Assembly: GCA_921293015.1 (NCBI GenBank)
Contig: OV121087.1
Span: 35,633,235 to 35,697,234, forward strand
Length of the DNA: 64,000 bases
From: Phorcus lineatus
Lineage: Eukaryota; Mollusca; Gastropoda; Trochida; Trochidae
Direction: 5' to 3'
Shown here: positions 27,001-40,210 of the stretch, piece after piece
Layout: each line of letters begins with the position of its first letter
Numbering within the stretch: position 1 is the stretch's first letter
Notes under the pieces: generated by a model
Told to the model about the DNA's origin: nothing
Database searches by the model: none
Seen by the model: only the letters and a program-made list of their open reading frames with translations
Program-made: the position numbers and the translations under genes

Positions 27001-29270
27001 TGACGTACTCTTATAAAATTATGGTTACACTTTGAACAGCATAAATCGTTTGATTTTTGATATCTGACTTTGAACAGTGTATATCGTTGCTGTTTATGTC
27101 TTTTATGTTTCCATAGAGTTTATCATCATCCACAGTTGACATAAACATGTGTCAACAAAACTCTACAGCTTGCACTTCTTTGCAAGCTGGCACTTCTTTG
27201 CAGTCACCTTGGATGTTCATCCTACAATTCATACATTGCACAATAGTATCAGCAGTATTGCGACGCCATGGCGACAGACTAGTTTAAGGGCAACCCACAT
27301 AGCCAAGATAGCAATTATCTCTATGATAATCATGTCTCGATGAACTGTACAAGAACACATTCAGACACAAAGGATGATGATTTTTGTCTGTAAATGTCAT
27401 CACGATTAGAACATGCGTTCTTACCATGTTCTCTTCACGCAGTCATCACGATTCACTCATTTACAAATAATCTGATCGAACACCTCTGAATCGATATATC
27501 GATTAAGAAAATATGATGAAGACAAATGGAAGTGTGCCGTGTAGAGTTCAGATATTTCCCCTTTATCGGTTTTATTGACTGACGAACAGGTAATTTCAAA
27601 AAGGTGTGTTCTTAAGAATATTGGTATCGATTGTATTGTTGTTGTTATTCTCTTACGGGTCGTCGACCTTGTGGAATCTATCTTCCGCATTGATACTGTT
27701 TCAAGGTTGACAAAAACCTTGATATAGTAGAATGAGATACGTGTTACAATAGTTAAAAATACTGATAAAAATCCAAACAAGGGTTGAACAATTGAAAGAA
27801 TTTGAAATTCTTGTGCGAAATATGGTGTACGATATGCATACACCAAGTGCACAAATGCAACCTAATATTTCTGCAGTCTTCCTAAAGGAAGTCAAGTACA
27901 TGGTAAAATTGAAAAGATCGGATTACAATTGCAAAATACGGTGAACGATATGCAATGCACAATAAGAAGTTAGACAAACTTATATGTCAGATTGTACCTA
28001 GTTCATGGCAGTTTTCTACATAAGGGGAGGTAATGCACAACAAGAAAAGGAATATACTCCTACAGGAGAGAAACGAGTCTATAAACAACGATGGAACATT
28101 TTGTAATCGTGCCAATTTCCTGGCAAATTCTTTTAGATGAATATGGTTAATAATACAATTCAGCCTAAATGACAATGCAAAACTTATATTTTCAAAAATC
28201 TCTTAGTGCTAAGATAAAGATAAAGTACCATACACTAACATTGGCTTACGATTACGACGATGACGACTCTGAGCTGTACAGGATTACACCTATCCGTGGC
28301 CAACTTGGATACTGTTGGCGTTATGAAGTGAAATATGATCTTATGAAACACAACGTTGATATCTTTCAAATTGCTTTAGTTTAAATACGAGTGCTGTATC
28401 CCGTCAGATTTTGATTACATATACATATAAATGTGTCGTCTACAGCAAGCGTCGTCTGAAACACAATTTTATCGTTATTCCTTTATTTCAACGTCAAAAA
28501 ATATCTGTAACTATGAAAATGTAACGACTGCCTTGTTAATGACGATTAATTTGTATCATCGGTAGATGAAGGTTAAAATTGCATAATTTTCTGTTTCTTC
28601 ATCATTTGAATTCTAACCAGTCCGATGTCCTTGTGTATTCAATCAGAGAAAACAGAGAGCGTAGTTAGTATAAAGTTAGTGCATAGTTAATGCATAGTTA
28701 ATGTATTTGGGGAAAACTGAAACAAAACAGAACAGTATTCATGTAGACTACACCCTGATTAACTTCCATTCGTTTAAAAAAATGGGTAAATGAGTATCAC
28801 AGAAATATGAACTTGTCGATGTATTAGTGAAAAGACGTCATGGATTAAACTAATATGGTATGGAATATAGGCTTAATGATTTACCTGGCATTGAAAATGT
28901 AAACTATATCTTCCAATATGCAGATGGCCACGTAGACAATGGTAGTGACGTAAACAGAACTTTTGTCTCGTGGGGATGATTTGAAGGAGTTTAACATATA
29001 ACGAGAGACATTAGGCGATTTCGCTTTTCTCTTTAAATACCTCTCTTCCCTGTCGGTAGGCCAATCACTATAACGTATTTCTGGACGTGCACTGTTTATT
29101 TGATTATTGTCAAGATAAATGAATGAGTTTCACGATATTATGCTTAATGTTTTTTCAGAGCACTATAATAGGTTATTGATGTAATTCAACATCCTGTTAA
29201 GAATTAAGATGCAGTGATACATCTTTATTTCATTTGGACAGTAGGTCAAGGGGAGGGAAGGTTATGTGTT
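24071..29270. other. Long AT-rich gene desert
   Basis: I found no supported gene over about 5.2 kb. A TGACGTCA is at 24634-24641. A short local duplication (TGCGAAATATGGTGTACGAT near 27812 versus TGCAAAATACGGTGAACGAT near 27931) is visible. Frames of 131-134 codons at 25149-25553 (+) and 27457-27852 (-) show no motifs. Confidence 0.4.
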
Positions 29271-29328
29271 TGTGAGAGACAGGCAGACAGAGAGATATAC
29301 AAAGATGGGGAGAGAGAGAGAGAGAGAC

Positions 29329-29379
<51 letters not shown>

Positions 29380-30324
29380 TAGACAGAGACAGACAGACAG
29401 ACTGACAGACAGACAGACAGAGATTGAGAGAGACAAAATAGAGATAGAGAGAGAAAAACCGAGATAGACTGATAGATAGAGATATAAAGATATAGAGCGA
29501 AATAGAGACAGAGCAACCATTAGATGAATAGGACAGAGATGGAGAGAGAAGGGTAGAGAGAGAGGCATAGGTGAAAGAGTGATCAGATGACAGGTGGAAA
29601 GAGACAGCGCTGGAGAGAGACAGAGATGGAAAGAGACAGAGATTGAGAGGGACAGATATGGAGGGATACAGATATGGAGAGATACAGATAGTCAGCGAGA
29701 GATGGAGAAAGACAGAAAGATACGGAGAGAATAGAGAGATGTGGAGAGAGACAGATGACAGAAGGAGAGAGACAGAGATGGAGAGACACAGATACAGACA
29801 GAGAGAGACAAAGAGAGATGGAGAGTGACAGAATGGAGAGACACAGAAAATACATAGATGGGAGACACAGAGAGATATAGAGCTAGATATAGACAAAGGG
29901 GCCAACCATCAGTTAGAGACAGAGATAGAGAGATACAAAGAGACATACTGAATAGGAGATAGACAGATAGCGACAGACAGGTGGAGAGAGACGGACTCAG
30001 AGAGGCACATATAACAGATGGAGAGAGATGGAGATTGAGAGAGACAGAGATAGCGAGAGACGGAGATCGAGAGAGATTGATGGAGACAGATAGAGGCAGA
30101 TAAAGGAGAGAGACAGAGAGAGACAGATATTGACAACGAGAGACGGAAAGAGTTTGAGAGAGACAGATGGCAGACGGAGAGAGACAAGATAGCAAGAGTG
30201 GAAGAGACAAATAGACGGAGAGACTGAAACACAGAGACAGAGAGACAGAGATAGTGACAGCGACAGGGAGACATACATGTATATAAAGACATACATACAT
30301 ACATACATACATACATACATACAT

Positions 30325-30360
<36 letters not shown>
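29271..30360 (+). repeat. Compound GA / GACA / ACAT microsatellite, ~1.1 kb
   Basis: A near-perfect (ACAG)n core at about 29331-29425 opens the block. About 850 bp of imperfect GAGACAGAGAT-like purine repeats follows. It ends with (ACAT)n to 30326 and (GACA)n at about 30327-30358. The complementary strand is open for over 200 codons of Ser/Leu/Cys/Val, an artefact of the repeat. Confidence 0.9.
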
Positions 30361-30366
<6 letters not shown>

Positions 30367-31873
30367 GATTTCCTTTGTACATATTACACCCCGAGCTCAA
30401 GTCGAGGAAAGACTTCTTCTGTAAAGTATATATTTGTTTATGCGGAAATGTTTATCAGTTACTGGGTGCAACCACAGTATCTTATCGACATTTTGTAACC
30501 TTTGCTCTTGTACTAGCGACATAATATGACCCTTTAAATCACATGGGACGCCGCGTGACATATTTATAATAAAGATATATAGGTCACTGTATTAATAATC
30601 TCTTTCTTCCAATAATCATAAGTCATTGAGACATATTTTGGCCATAGGTAATCAGCCATAAGAGTATAATAATTATATCTAATAAACAAATGCCATTATA
30701 AAAACACGTGTTCAGAAAAAGATAAAACCTGTCTGCTTATCATCGACGCGTTATGAAAATTATATTTCATATATAGTCTCTTATTTATGCCAAATAAAAG
30801 TTTAAATTTTTTAGAAATTAACTCGAAAGATATTTAATTTCTTCAGAGAATATTGACCAGATTAGAATTTTTATGAACTTTGGTAATTTTCACAATAGGA
30901 ATTCTTAACAAACATTATGAGAAATTCATTTTACAATTTTATGCGAAACTCATTCTTTTAAGATATCACGATGGGAAGAACATTTTTACACTACAGCAAC
31001 AAGTAATTGAAAGAGCTCTATTTTAAGATTCATCACGTGATCCCTCATTTCACCAAAACAAATAACGGAAGTCAAAGGTCAATTTGCTATCCCAAGTGTG
31101 CTATATTTCCTTGTTGGTTTGTGTTATCTTACACCACGTGACGTCATACGGCGCTTAAAATCACGCGCTGAGGAAATAATGAACGTAAGGAAACGGATAT
31201 ATAAACTCTAATTGGAATATATTTTACATTATTATACTAAAATATCATATGAAACCAATTCGAGACACAGGCATGCTTTTTAAGGTGTCAAAACAGGACA
31301 TGTTTATTTTCTGTCGATCATCAGGGTAAAAGAGACAAATACATGATTTCAGGTTATTCAACAGGCTAAATAGAATTTAGCAAAACAATCACTCATGATA
31401 GAATTCCAATCTTCATAAATCTCTTCCACTGCTTAGTAGAGCGACATGGATCGATTTAGTATGATACCATACAGGTACTAGATTAACAATCACGAAAAGG
31501 AGTGGTTTAAATGCTGTACAATGTAGGTTAACATCTCTGTGTACTAAGATACTATCAGCGGAAACTATTGCGTTTACTGTGTTTTTAACAAGTCCAATGA
31601 GGAATACATAAATGAAAATTCATATATCTCGTATAAAAACATATCATTCGTATATCTATTTATGTAGATATCACCTGTCCGAATTAACTTCACTTTATGA
31701 CGTTGTTTTTGACGCAGACCGATGCGTGAGCCGACTGTTAATTTGGACCGGAAATATCCTACCTATTTAGGGCAAGGCCATTCCTCAAATGTCCTATCGA
31801 AAAATGAGATTTTTCGGATTTGGTTTTAAAAAAGTTTTGCTATTTTGTACTGTATTACAAAACTGTACAAGAG
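30361..31873. other. Intergenic DNA
   Basis: No gene recognised. One TGACGTCA overlaps a CACGTGACG context at 31139-31146. Confidence 0.4.
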
Positions 31874-32331
31874 GTTAAAACGTGACAAGAGTGAATCATG
31901 ATTTACTGCTGAATGCTCACAAGGTATAAAGTTAATTTAGTTTACAACTACATTTACACAAAACAAAACAATTTTCACGGATTTATCAAAACCTACGATG
32001 TCGTTATGATATGAATTTATAATATAAATCATATGGTTATCTTTGTTTAAATATATTTTATCGACACGAGTGTTTGAAAATTGGTAGTTCATGAGCAAGA
32101 GCGAGTTAAAAAGTGACAAGAGTGAATAATGATTTACTGTTGAATGCTCACAAGGCATAAAGCTTAGTTTACAATTAAATTTACACAAACAAAACAATTT
32201 TCACGGATTTATCAAAATCTACGATGTCATTTTGATATGAATTTATAATATAAATCATATCAATACCTTTGTTTAAATATATTTTATCGATACGAGTGTT
32301 TGAAAATTTGTAGTTCATGAGCAAGAGCGAG
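31874..32331 (+). repeat. Direct tandem duplication, 231-bp unit, two copies
   Basis: Copy 1 runs 31874-32104 and copy 2 runs 32105-32331. Both start with GTTAAAA-GTGACAAGAGTGAA and end with GTTCATGAGCAAGAGCGAG. Divergence is low, mostly single-base changes and 1-4 base indels, so the duplication is fairly recent. No coding function is evident. Confidence 0.85.
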
Positions 32332-33114
32332 CGATAGACGGTTATTAAGGCGTAAGTGTCGTAGACAAGGCATGTCATGGACACAGATATAACATTGTAC
32401 ACTTAGTTACCTCTAAATTCGTTCAATTCCCTGGGATAAGAGCTACGACTTGATAACCAAAAAATATCTACCCTTAATGCTGTCAAGGAAAAAGTAACAC
32501 AATCATGATTTGAAATTCAAGCAAATATTTGGATTTTTGTTGTGATTATCCAAGTGATCATCCTTCGCGCACCTTGTATCTCATACAAGGAAATTGTTCC
32601 GGCTCAGACGAAGGCGTTTTCCTTAAGAATAATTCAGAGGTTAAAATGGTATATAAAGTCACCATAACCCGTTCGGGGAGATGGGATGACAATTGACAAG
32701 CACATATGTCCCTCGTACTTTCCTTGTAGTAAAGTTTGTTTCGCAATACATATCGTATTACTATGCAGAAACAGGTTGCTCATGTGATTTGACGAGTATT
32801 ACTTTTTTAAAAAGATATCTAAAGGTATCTTGAGGTCACATTTACTTCAAAGGTGTGTTCCAAACGATTTTATATCAAAGGTGTGTTTAAAACAATGTAT
32901 TTGTCAAAGGACTGTAGCAAACATTTTCATTCTATTTGTTGCATCATAGGGCATTTAGAAGAAGTATTGAGGTATCAAATGGAGATTCGGGTGATTCTGT
33001 GAAATCATTTATATATTCTGCAACGTTTTAGTTTTCAAGTTACACGTAATCGGAACAAATTATGATTTTAGAATCATCTATACAACCAAACTGCATCTCT
33101 TCGTTAGTTTAAGG
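32332..33114. other. Intergenic DNA
   Basis: Nothing recognised. Confidence 0.4.
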
Positions 33115-33432
33115 ATTGCAGAAAAAAGTTGAGTTGCGGTGGTTTGGAATTTAACACCGCTTTCACAAGTAGATAAATTATATCGCGGCTGCTGGTGCTA
33201 TTGCAAGGAGAAAGTCCGCAACACCGTTGTGGCTATGCATTGCGGTGAAACCTGCTGGCAGCTGGAACTTTAGAAAAATGGGTGGTAATACGCTGAAATT
33301 CAGTGTAGCATTGCACCCAAACCTTCGGTCTGTTGAACAGTTCTATACTGCAGACAAAGTTGACGAGCCCTTGACGGGAATCGACCCACGTAACTTTTGA
33401 TCCGAAGCCAAACGCGCGAACTTAACTTTTGT
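33115..33432 (-). mobile_element. tRNA-derived SINE, reverse orientation
   Basis: Read on the minus strand, the head runs AAGTTCGCGCGTTTGGCTTC and, a little later, GGGTCGATTCCCGTCAAGGG. That is a D-arm-like region followed by a B box (GGTCGATTCC) and T-arm complement. A body of about 230 bp follows and ends in a short region before CTGCAATCC. The A box is incomplete and no full cloverleaf is possible, so I call it a SINE and not a tRNA gene. Limits are approximate. Confidence 0.6.
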
Positions 33433-34605
33433 CAGAAAAAAAATCATTCTTCAACTGATCCTAAATCCAGGACAAGTTACCATGGTAACATAACAATTCT
33501 CTCTGGAGCAGTAGGTTAAAACATGATATTATAAAAGCTTTCAGAAATAAAAAGTAACTGAAAGGTATTCATGTGTTGTTATGGAAACCGAGTGATAAGA
33601 GACTAATATTCGCTTGATAGACTGACAGTAAATATAGCGATCGCGATATCCTTATAAGGTGGTTCCTTAAAGAGCCAGTCCGCGTTGTTCAAACAAAATT
33701 TTTTTCTGTTACATTTTGATTGCTGGACATGTATGAAATCTAAACAATCAGGAAGAGTTTCGTAATCAGCTTAAACTGTTCAGACAATTTGAAACCTTAT
33801 AAAACGTTATTAATGTGTATTGATGAGTTGTGTATAGATAACAGTACCAAATCTGCATACAACAAAAACTGTCAATGTTTGCTGACTACAGCTATAGTGT
33901 TAACAATTTAGTTTAAACTGAACTCGGTGTGTCAACTATGTACAGTATCCTCATGTTAATAAATTAGTATGTAGGCTATCAGCTATATTTATTTTAAAGC
34001 ATTGAGTTTACTGAAATGTTTCAATAGACTTGTTAAGGAAAACATACTTATTTCAATTCACATTCAGTAAATATATTGATTGAGAAAATACGTACTTTAT
34101 TAAAATACAAGGAAATCTATTAATCAAGAAGTTGCTAAACACATTAGCTTGCACTTTGATACACATCGTTTTATAAGTATATATGCTACATTTGTATGTA
34201 TTTATATTGCATTTTAAGAACTCTGGATATGGGAAGTCACATTCTCTCCTTCTGTCATAGGATTTAATGACATGAGCCACTTGTTGGGAGAGAATGGTGA
34301 AATTCAAAGATTAAACATAAGCACACAAAATCTACTGTTTTTCTGAAAAGAGCTCTAAATGTTCAGAAAAACCCATAATTCTCCTAGTCATGTTATAGTC
34401 TGGTAATTTTAGAGTCTGAGTGACAGACTAAATGATTGACCAACTTTATCAATACTCAGTAATGGTAATGCCTAACTGTGGTGCATTCAAATACCTTACA
34501 AACACATGTCAAAGGTCATGTTGAAGACACAGAGTATGATAAGGCCTAAGTTCGAGGTTTTTCCGGTTATAAGGGCAAGGTTATCTATTTTCATCAAATT
34601 TGATT

Positions 34606-34608
<3 letters not shown>
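33433..34608. other. Intergenic DNA
   Basis: No recognised gene or repeat. Confidence 0.4.

Positions 34609-34638
<30 letters not shown>
34609..34638 (+). repeat. G30 homopolymer
   Basis: Thirty consecutive G residues. This is the longest homopolymer in the window and a strong candidate for quadruplex formation, for length polymorphism or for miscounting during sequencing. Confidence 0.85.
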
Positions 34639-34640
<2 letters not shown>

Positions 34641-37065
34641 GATATAACACAATCCGGGGCTGTTTTGAAATTTACCTTCTCTTGTTCCTATCCTCTATCC
34701 TATTGTTGTTGACAGTCAACTTTTTAATGATCTTAATTGATTTTATTCTTACTCTCCTTAATTTCGAATTGAATACTCTTAAGGTATTATTGCTATCCTT
34801 GAATATAATATAAAGAATTATATTCTTCTAAGTTTACATTTAGGCTCTCTTAAACAATTCAACAGTTTTTTGTCCCTCATTTGATTAAACTTCATTTCAA
34901 AGTGTGTCCATTTGAAATGTTATTGAAAAAATACATTTTTTTCAAATTACAAGTTTTTATACTATTTTCTCAAAAGATCAAGCATGGAGACAAATGAAAT
35001 CTCACTAAAATCAAATAATTGACAGCGGTCTGAATCAATGAATGAATGAATGAATCAATGAATGGCAAGTGACAATACAATTCATGTATTACCATAATAA
35101 AATATTTTGCTATTGACTTCTTTATTGACGTTGTTCAGTTCTTGTTTATAATATGTTTTCCGTTTCACCTAATATCCGTGTTCGTCAACATTTAAACTAT
35201 ATGTATTTGAATTACCTAAGTGTACCCATCCCCTGTTGATATCGTTTACATGTTTAAACATGACACGCATCTCTTATTATTGCCAATGAACCGTATGTTT
35301 TGTCTTCCTTCGATATGCAATGTAATAAGAAAAGGTTATTACGATATCAACTGTTTACGCGAAGGATATTATCTACGTCATAAGTCGTTTATCAGTGGGT
35401 ACTTAAAAGTCACCCGTAACACTTGACGCATGCGCAAAAAAGTTGTTTACTCACACAGTTTTGTCATCCGGGTATTCTAGGCTCGACCCGGCTATCCTGT
35501 TTCCTTGTTTGCTGAGGGCGGCAACAAAAGCCAAACAAGGAAATAGAAGACAAGTTTTTAAATGTTTATGCCACCCCTACGCTGTAATATCTGTGTGACG
35601 TCATGACATTCACATGATATACATAGTCAAGAGGTGTGAGTCATATCTGATTGTATTAATGGGGTTACGGGTATGAATGGCTTTTGTGGGACATTGCGTC
35701 GTATACGTACCTGTCGTCAGGTGTTTGATTAAATAAAACACTCCCGTGATATGCTAACGTAAATATTGCGTGTCTCAACCCATGCACTTACAGTTTGGAT
35801 ATAAATGATGTGCATATCAAGTGACTGTTTACTTACTGCTTGTTTATATGGGACACCAATCAATTTGAAAAAATAAGTGCTGAAAAGCTATGTACTTTAA
35901 AACCACTCCTAAAGAGGACAGGGAAGAATAGAATGAATTAAATGCCTTTTAAGAAATAAATTACAAACTGCTGACAAAATATTGTCAAACTTTGCATGAG
36001 GTCCTTTATAAAAAACTTCAATTTCGGCAAGATCGAAGTTGTCAATACATATATATACTTGATACACAAATGGCAGATACATACATGTATAAATCTTGCC
36101 TGAAACCAACCCCAAAACCCCAACGGCTAAAAAATTATTTTTGGATTTTTCACTTAAGATATAGTTGAATAAAGTTTGGGAAGAATGTCGACATTACCAC
36201 ATTTTAAATACATGTTTCATACATTGTTCAATTATTTAGATTTGATTAACTGATTTCATTTAATCTATTCTTATGTATCAATAAAGAAATCATAATTATT
36301 CGATACATTTTTCTACTACAGTGTGACATATATAGATATTTGCCATATTGTGTTCCAAAACTAATATAAACTTTGTGTATGTGGTAAGAATATTTTTCTC
36401 TACCCTTTAAAAAAGAGTCATATTTGTTGAAAAATGGTTGATTTACTCCAGATTAAGCAAACACAATATTACAAAATGTTAGCAAATTGAAAGAATCTGA
36501 CTTTCGTTGAGCAGCTGAATATTATGAATTGATTAAAAATTAAATTTTGCATTGTGTACATGATAATTACGTTATGTTAACATAAACGTTGCAAACAATA
36601 CACAACTGATCTGGATATGAACATCGAGAACTCTGATATGTCATCAAACTAAAATCAAACTCTCACATTTTTAGTTCAATTTATTAACATATGTACTACA
36701 TACTTGTAAATGTTGTAAAACTTGGGAATGTGTATTTCTACAAAAAGAGTTGCTATCAAGGATTACTTGCTGTCCTTAGAAATAAAGTTCTCTAGCTGCT
36801 TGTCATTGTCATTCATGAGCATTTATGATAGCATATTGAAATGTTTACCGCCATGAATCGATTCTTTATACTTTACTGGCCTCATTCGTTCATTCAGTTG
36901 AACTGATAATGACATATATCAGTGTCAGTGTGATTTTGCCTTGTTGTAAAACCTGTCTGTCTTCATGCAAACACAAACAACAACAACACTAACAACACCA
37001 ACAATAACTTCTCACACCAACTGTGAATACTACCACCATCACTGATATACTCCATTACTGAAGTA
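34639..37065. other. AT-rich intergenic DNA
   Basis: A short (AATG)n run lies at about 35033-35062 and TGACGTCA at 35596-35603. No exon is recognised. Confidence 0.4.
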
Positions 37066-37103
37066 ATGCTGCTGCCATCTCTACTACAACTACTACTACT
37101 ACA

Positions 37104-37176
<73 letters not shown>

Positions 37177-37265
37177 TTTCTACTGCTACTACTTCTTCTA
37201 GAACTACTACTACTACTACTTATACTGATGGCACTCCGACTACCACTACCGCTACTACTTTTACT
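37066..37265 (+). repeat. (CTA)n trinucleotide microsatellite
   Basis: The core of uninterrupted CTA/ACT units is at about 37111-37176. Imperfect CTACAA and CTTCTA units lie on both sides. It opens poly-Leu and poly-Ser frames that are not genes. Confidence 0.9.
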
Positions 37266-37461
37266 ACGCCTGCTCGAACGACTACTTCCCATGGAAATAC
37301 GATACGAATATGATACGCTGAAAGAAAGAGAAAAGGCACGTTATAGATATTCAACTTGTTTATCAGAATATCAGTTTTGGTATGGATTCTTATACCGTCT
37401 TTTAATGCTTGAAAACAGTATAAGAACCTATACCGAAACGTCGCTTTCATTATAAGAAATG

Positions 37462-37532
37462 AGTTGATAAACTATGAACCTCCTTGTCTTCCTCTTGTCT
37501 GCCAATTTCTAGAATGCCACTCAAACAGTTCA
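37462..37532 (+). repeat. Second copy of the 14982-15047 repeat
   Basis: AGTTGATAA, CCTTGTCTTCCT, AATTTCTAG and CAAACAGTT occur in the same order and similar spacing as at 14982-15047. The left arm that makes the first copy a hairpin is not present here. Confidence 0.55.
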
Positions 37533-38050
37533 ATGTCTTAGAGATTATAAACTTCAGTTCAAGGTGATAATATATATATGGATTATAGTATACAAAATAC
37601 CAATAAGTATAATTTTGTTAGTACATTCTCACAATTTAGGACACAAAAAAAATGAGTTTTTATTTTATTTTTGAAACACGACAGGAAAATTTTGATAATA
37701 CTTTTACGAGTTCATAAAACCACGAACAAGTTTCTAAATGTGGTTTGAGTATCTTTGCAGCGAAGGTGAGACGGGTTTACAAACATTATGACGTAATAAA
37801 CTTGTTATTACCTATCTTTTCCATTCGAATGAAGTGGAAAGCAAACGTTCACTTTTTATCGAGCATACATAAAGTGTTTTACAACTTTAGCTTGCTAGGT
37901 AAGTACTGAACTAGATTGCCTATAATTTTATGACACAGCTATGTGTTATAGTTTTATCATCGTATCGGGTGCTGTAAAATAACAAGTATCTGTTATTAAC
38001 TCTTTATTGGTTAAATGGAGTCGGTAGAAAATGTGACAATTTTGCAGCAC

Positions 38051-38298
38051 TGTAGGTAAATATATGCAGGTAAGTATATGAGGTAAGTATGTGCAGGTAA
38101 GTATATGCAGGTAATCATATGCAGGTAAGTATATGCAGGTAAGTATATGTAGGTAAGTATGCAGGTAAGTATATGCAGGTAAGTATGTGCAGGTAAGTAT
38201 ATGCAGGTAAGTATATGTAGGTAAGTATGCAGGTAAGTATATGCAGGTAAGTATATGAAGGTAAGTATATGCAGGTAAGTATATGTAGGTAAATATAT
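38051..38298 (+). repeat. 14-bp minisatellite of consensus 5' splice sites
   Basis: About 18 units of TGCAGGTAAGTATA (some 12-13 bp) make up the array. By hand count, 11 units contain the exact 11-mer CAGGTAAGTAT and 15 contain GGTAAGTAT. CAGGTAAGTAT is the exact complement of the conserved 5' end of U1 snRNA, so each such unit is a maximal 5' splice-site consensus on the plus strand. No plus-strand gene is recognised around it. Confidence 0.9.
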
Positions 38299-38436
38299 AT
38301 ACAGAACTTCTCATTTAGTTTTTCAAGAGCATGTTTATTTTAAATGCGACCGTCCTACATATAGAAAAGCTTCCAAGAGAGGGACTTTGAACGTGAAAAA
38401 AGCATAACTACAGATTCTCAGACCTTGATTGTGTCA

Positions 38437-38520
38437 AGGCCCGGTGGTCGAGTGGCTGGGCTGTTTTTACCATCAGTGCTGACTCCTGTTGCCCTGACTC
38501 TGTGGTCGAACTTGTCCAGA
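38437..38520 (+). mobile_element. Possible tRNA-like SINE head, decayed
   Basis: GGTGGTCGAGTGGCTGGGCT resembles an A box (TRGYNNARNNG type). About 55 bases later GTGGTCGAACTTGTCC is a degraded B box. No body or tail was delimited. It could be a chance similarity. Confidence 0.4.
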
Positions 38521-39021
38521 ACAAGTGCAAGTTTATGGACATTGTGATCCCAAAAGTTTCAACACCACACACGTAGTTGTTCTGGGTTGTGTAATTGCTA
38601 CTATAATACTGATAGGGGTACGATGTCCATCGATGTTCATCCTAAATTGGCGTTCTACAGTTGTAATAATTGAAATTAAATTTTTCATACATGATTTTGT
38701 TCTTTAAGCACAACTCTAGTAATATAAAAACAGTAAAATTTAACCGTATAGGTGTCCAAGCGACCACTGGGCAATTTCCAAACTATTCATGAGCCACACC
38801 CATGGGGTATTCACAGGAAACAATGTTGTTCTCACTCATGAGAGTGATTATGGAGCAATACAAGACGTTTGTATTCAGGGTGGTAAAGAACAGGTCCATT
38901 CAAACCCAAACTTTAATGAAGAATTTGCTGGAGGAACATTGTTTTTATTTCATTATTGTGTGTTAAGCAACATAAGACGTTCGTACATTATTTCGGGAGG
39001 TAAGTGACATAATAGTGCTTT
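38521..39021. other. Intergenic DNA between arrays
   Basis: Two open frames of 60 and 72 codons occur, without motifs. Nothing recognised. Confidence 0.35.
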
Positions 39022-40210
39022 AAATGATCAAATATCTTCATGAGATGAAGCCTATAAGAACAAAAATCTTCGTCATATAAGTCATACTAGATGAAATATC
39101 TTCTCCAATGGACCATACCCGATCAACTATCTGAATCAAATATACCATACCCGATCAACTATCTTCATCAAATAGACCATACCAGAACAAACATCTTCAT
39201 CAAATAGACCATACCAGATCAACTATCTTCATCAAATTGGCCATACCAGATCAAATATATTCATCAAATAGACCATACCAGATCAACTATCTGAATCAAA
39301 TAGACCATACCAGATCAAATATCTTATTCAAATAGACCATACCCGATCAACTATCTTCATCAAATAGACCATACCAGAACAAACATCTTCATCAAATGGA
39401 CCATACCCGATCAACTATCTTCATCAAATAGACCATACCCGATCAACTATCTTCATCAAATAGACCATACCCGATCAACTATCTTCATCAAATAGACCAT
39501 ACCCGATCAACTATCTTCATCAAATAGACCATACCAGAACAAACATCTTCATCAAATAGACCATACCAGATCAACTATCTGAATCAAATATACCATACCC
39601 GATCAACTATCTGAATCAAATAGACCATACCAGATCAAATATCTGAATCAAATAGACCATACCCGATCGACTATCTGAATCAAATAGACCATACCAGATC
39701 AACTATCTGAATCAAATATACCATACCCGATCAACTATCTGAATCAAATAGACCATACCAGATCAAATATCTGAATCAAATAGACCATACCCGATCAACT
39801 ATCTGAATCAAATAGACCATAAAAGATCAAATATCTGAATCAAATAGACCATACCCGATCGACTATCTGAATCAAATAGGCCATACCAGATCAACTATCT
39901 GAATCAAATAGACCATATCAGATCAAATATCTGAATCAAATAGACCATACCAGATCAACTATCTGAATCAAATAGACCATAGCAGATCAAATATCTTCAT
40001 CAAATGAAGTATACAGATACAATATCTTCATTAAATTAAGCATATCAGATAAAAACAATCTTCATCAAATAAAACATGTACAAGATGAAATATCTTCATC
40101 GAATGAAGCCTACAGGTCAAATATCTTCATGAAATAAAGCATATCACTTCTTTGTCAAATGAAGTATACAGATACAATATATTCATGAAATAAAGTATAT
40201 CACTTCTTTG
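39022..40210 (+). repeat. 32-bp minisatellite, ~28 regular units plus diverged edges
   Basis: The regular part (about 39111-39995) repeats ACCATACC(C/A)GATCAACTAT and then CT(TC/GA)ATCAAATAG with a strict 32-bp period. Two sub-families (CTTCATCAAAT and CTGAATCAAAT) occur in blocks, which indicates expansion by unequal exchange. From about 39995 to 40210 the units decay into TATCTTCATCAAATGAAG-like words. Confidence 0.9.

Noticed and set aside
29230..30400. Long Ser/Leu/Cys-rich minus-strand frames (up to 219 codons)
   Set aside because: Pure products of GACA/GA microsatellites.
36963..37455. Poly-Ser and poly-Leu frames
   Set aside because: Translations of the (CTA)n microsatellite.
39022..40210. 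CRISPR-like regular repeat array (32-bp period)
   Set aside because: Units are contiguous with no spacers, and the genome is clearly eukaryotic; it is a minisatellite.
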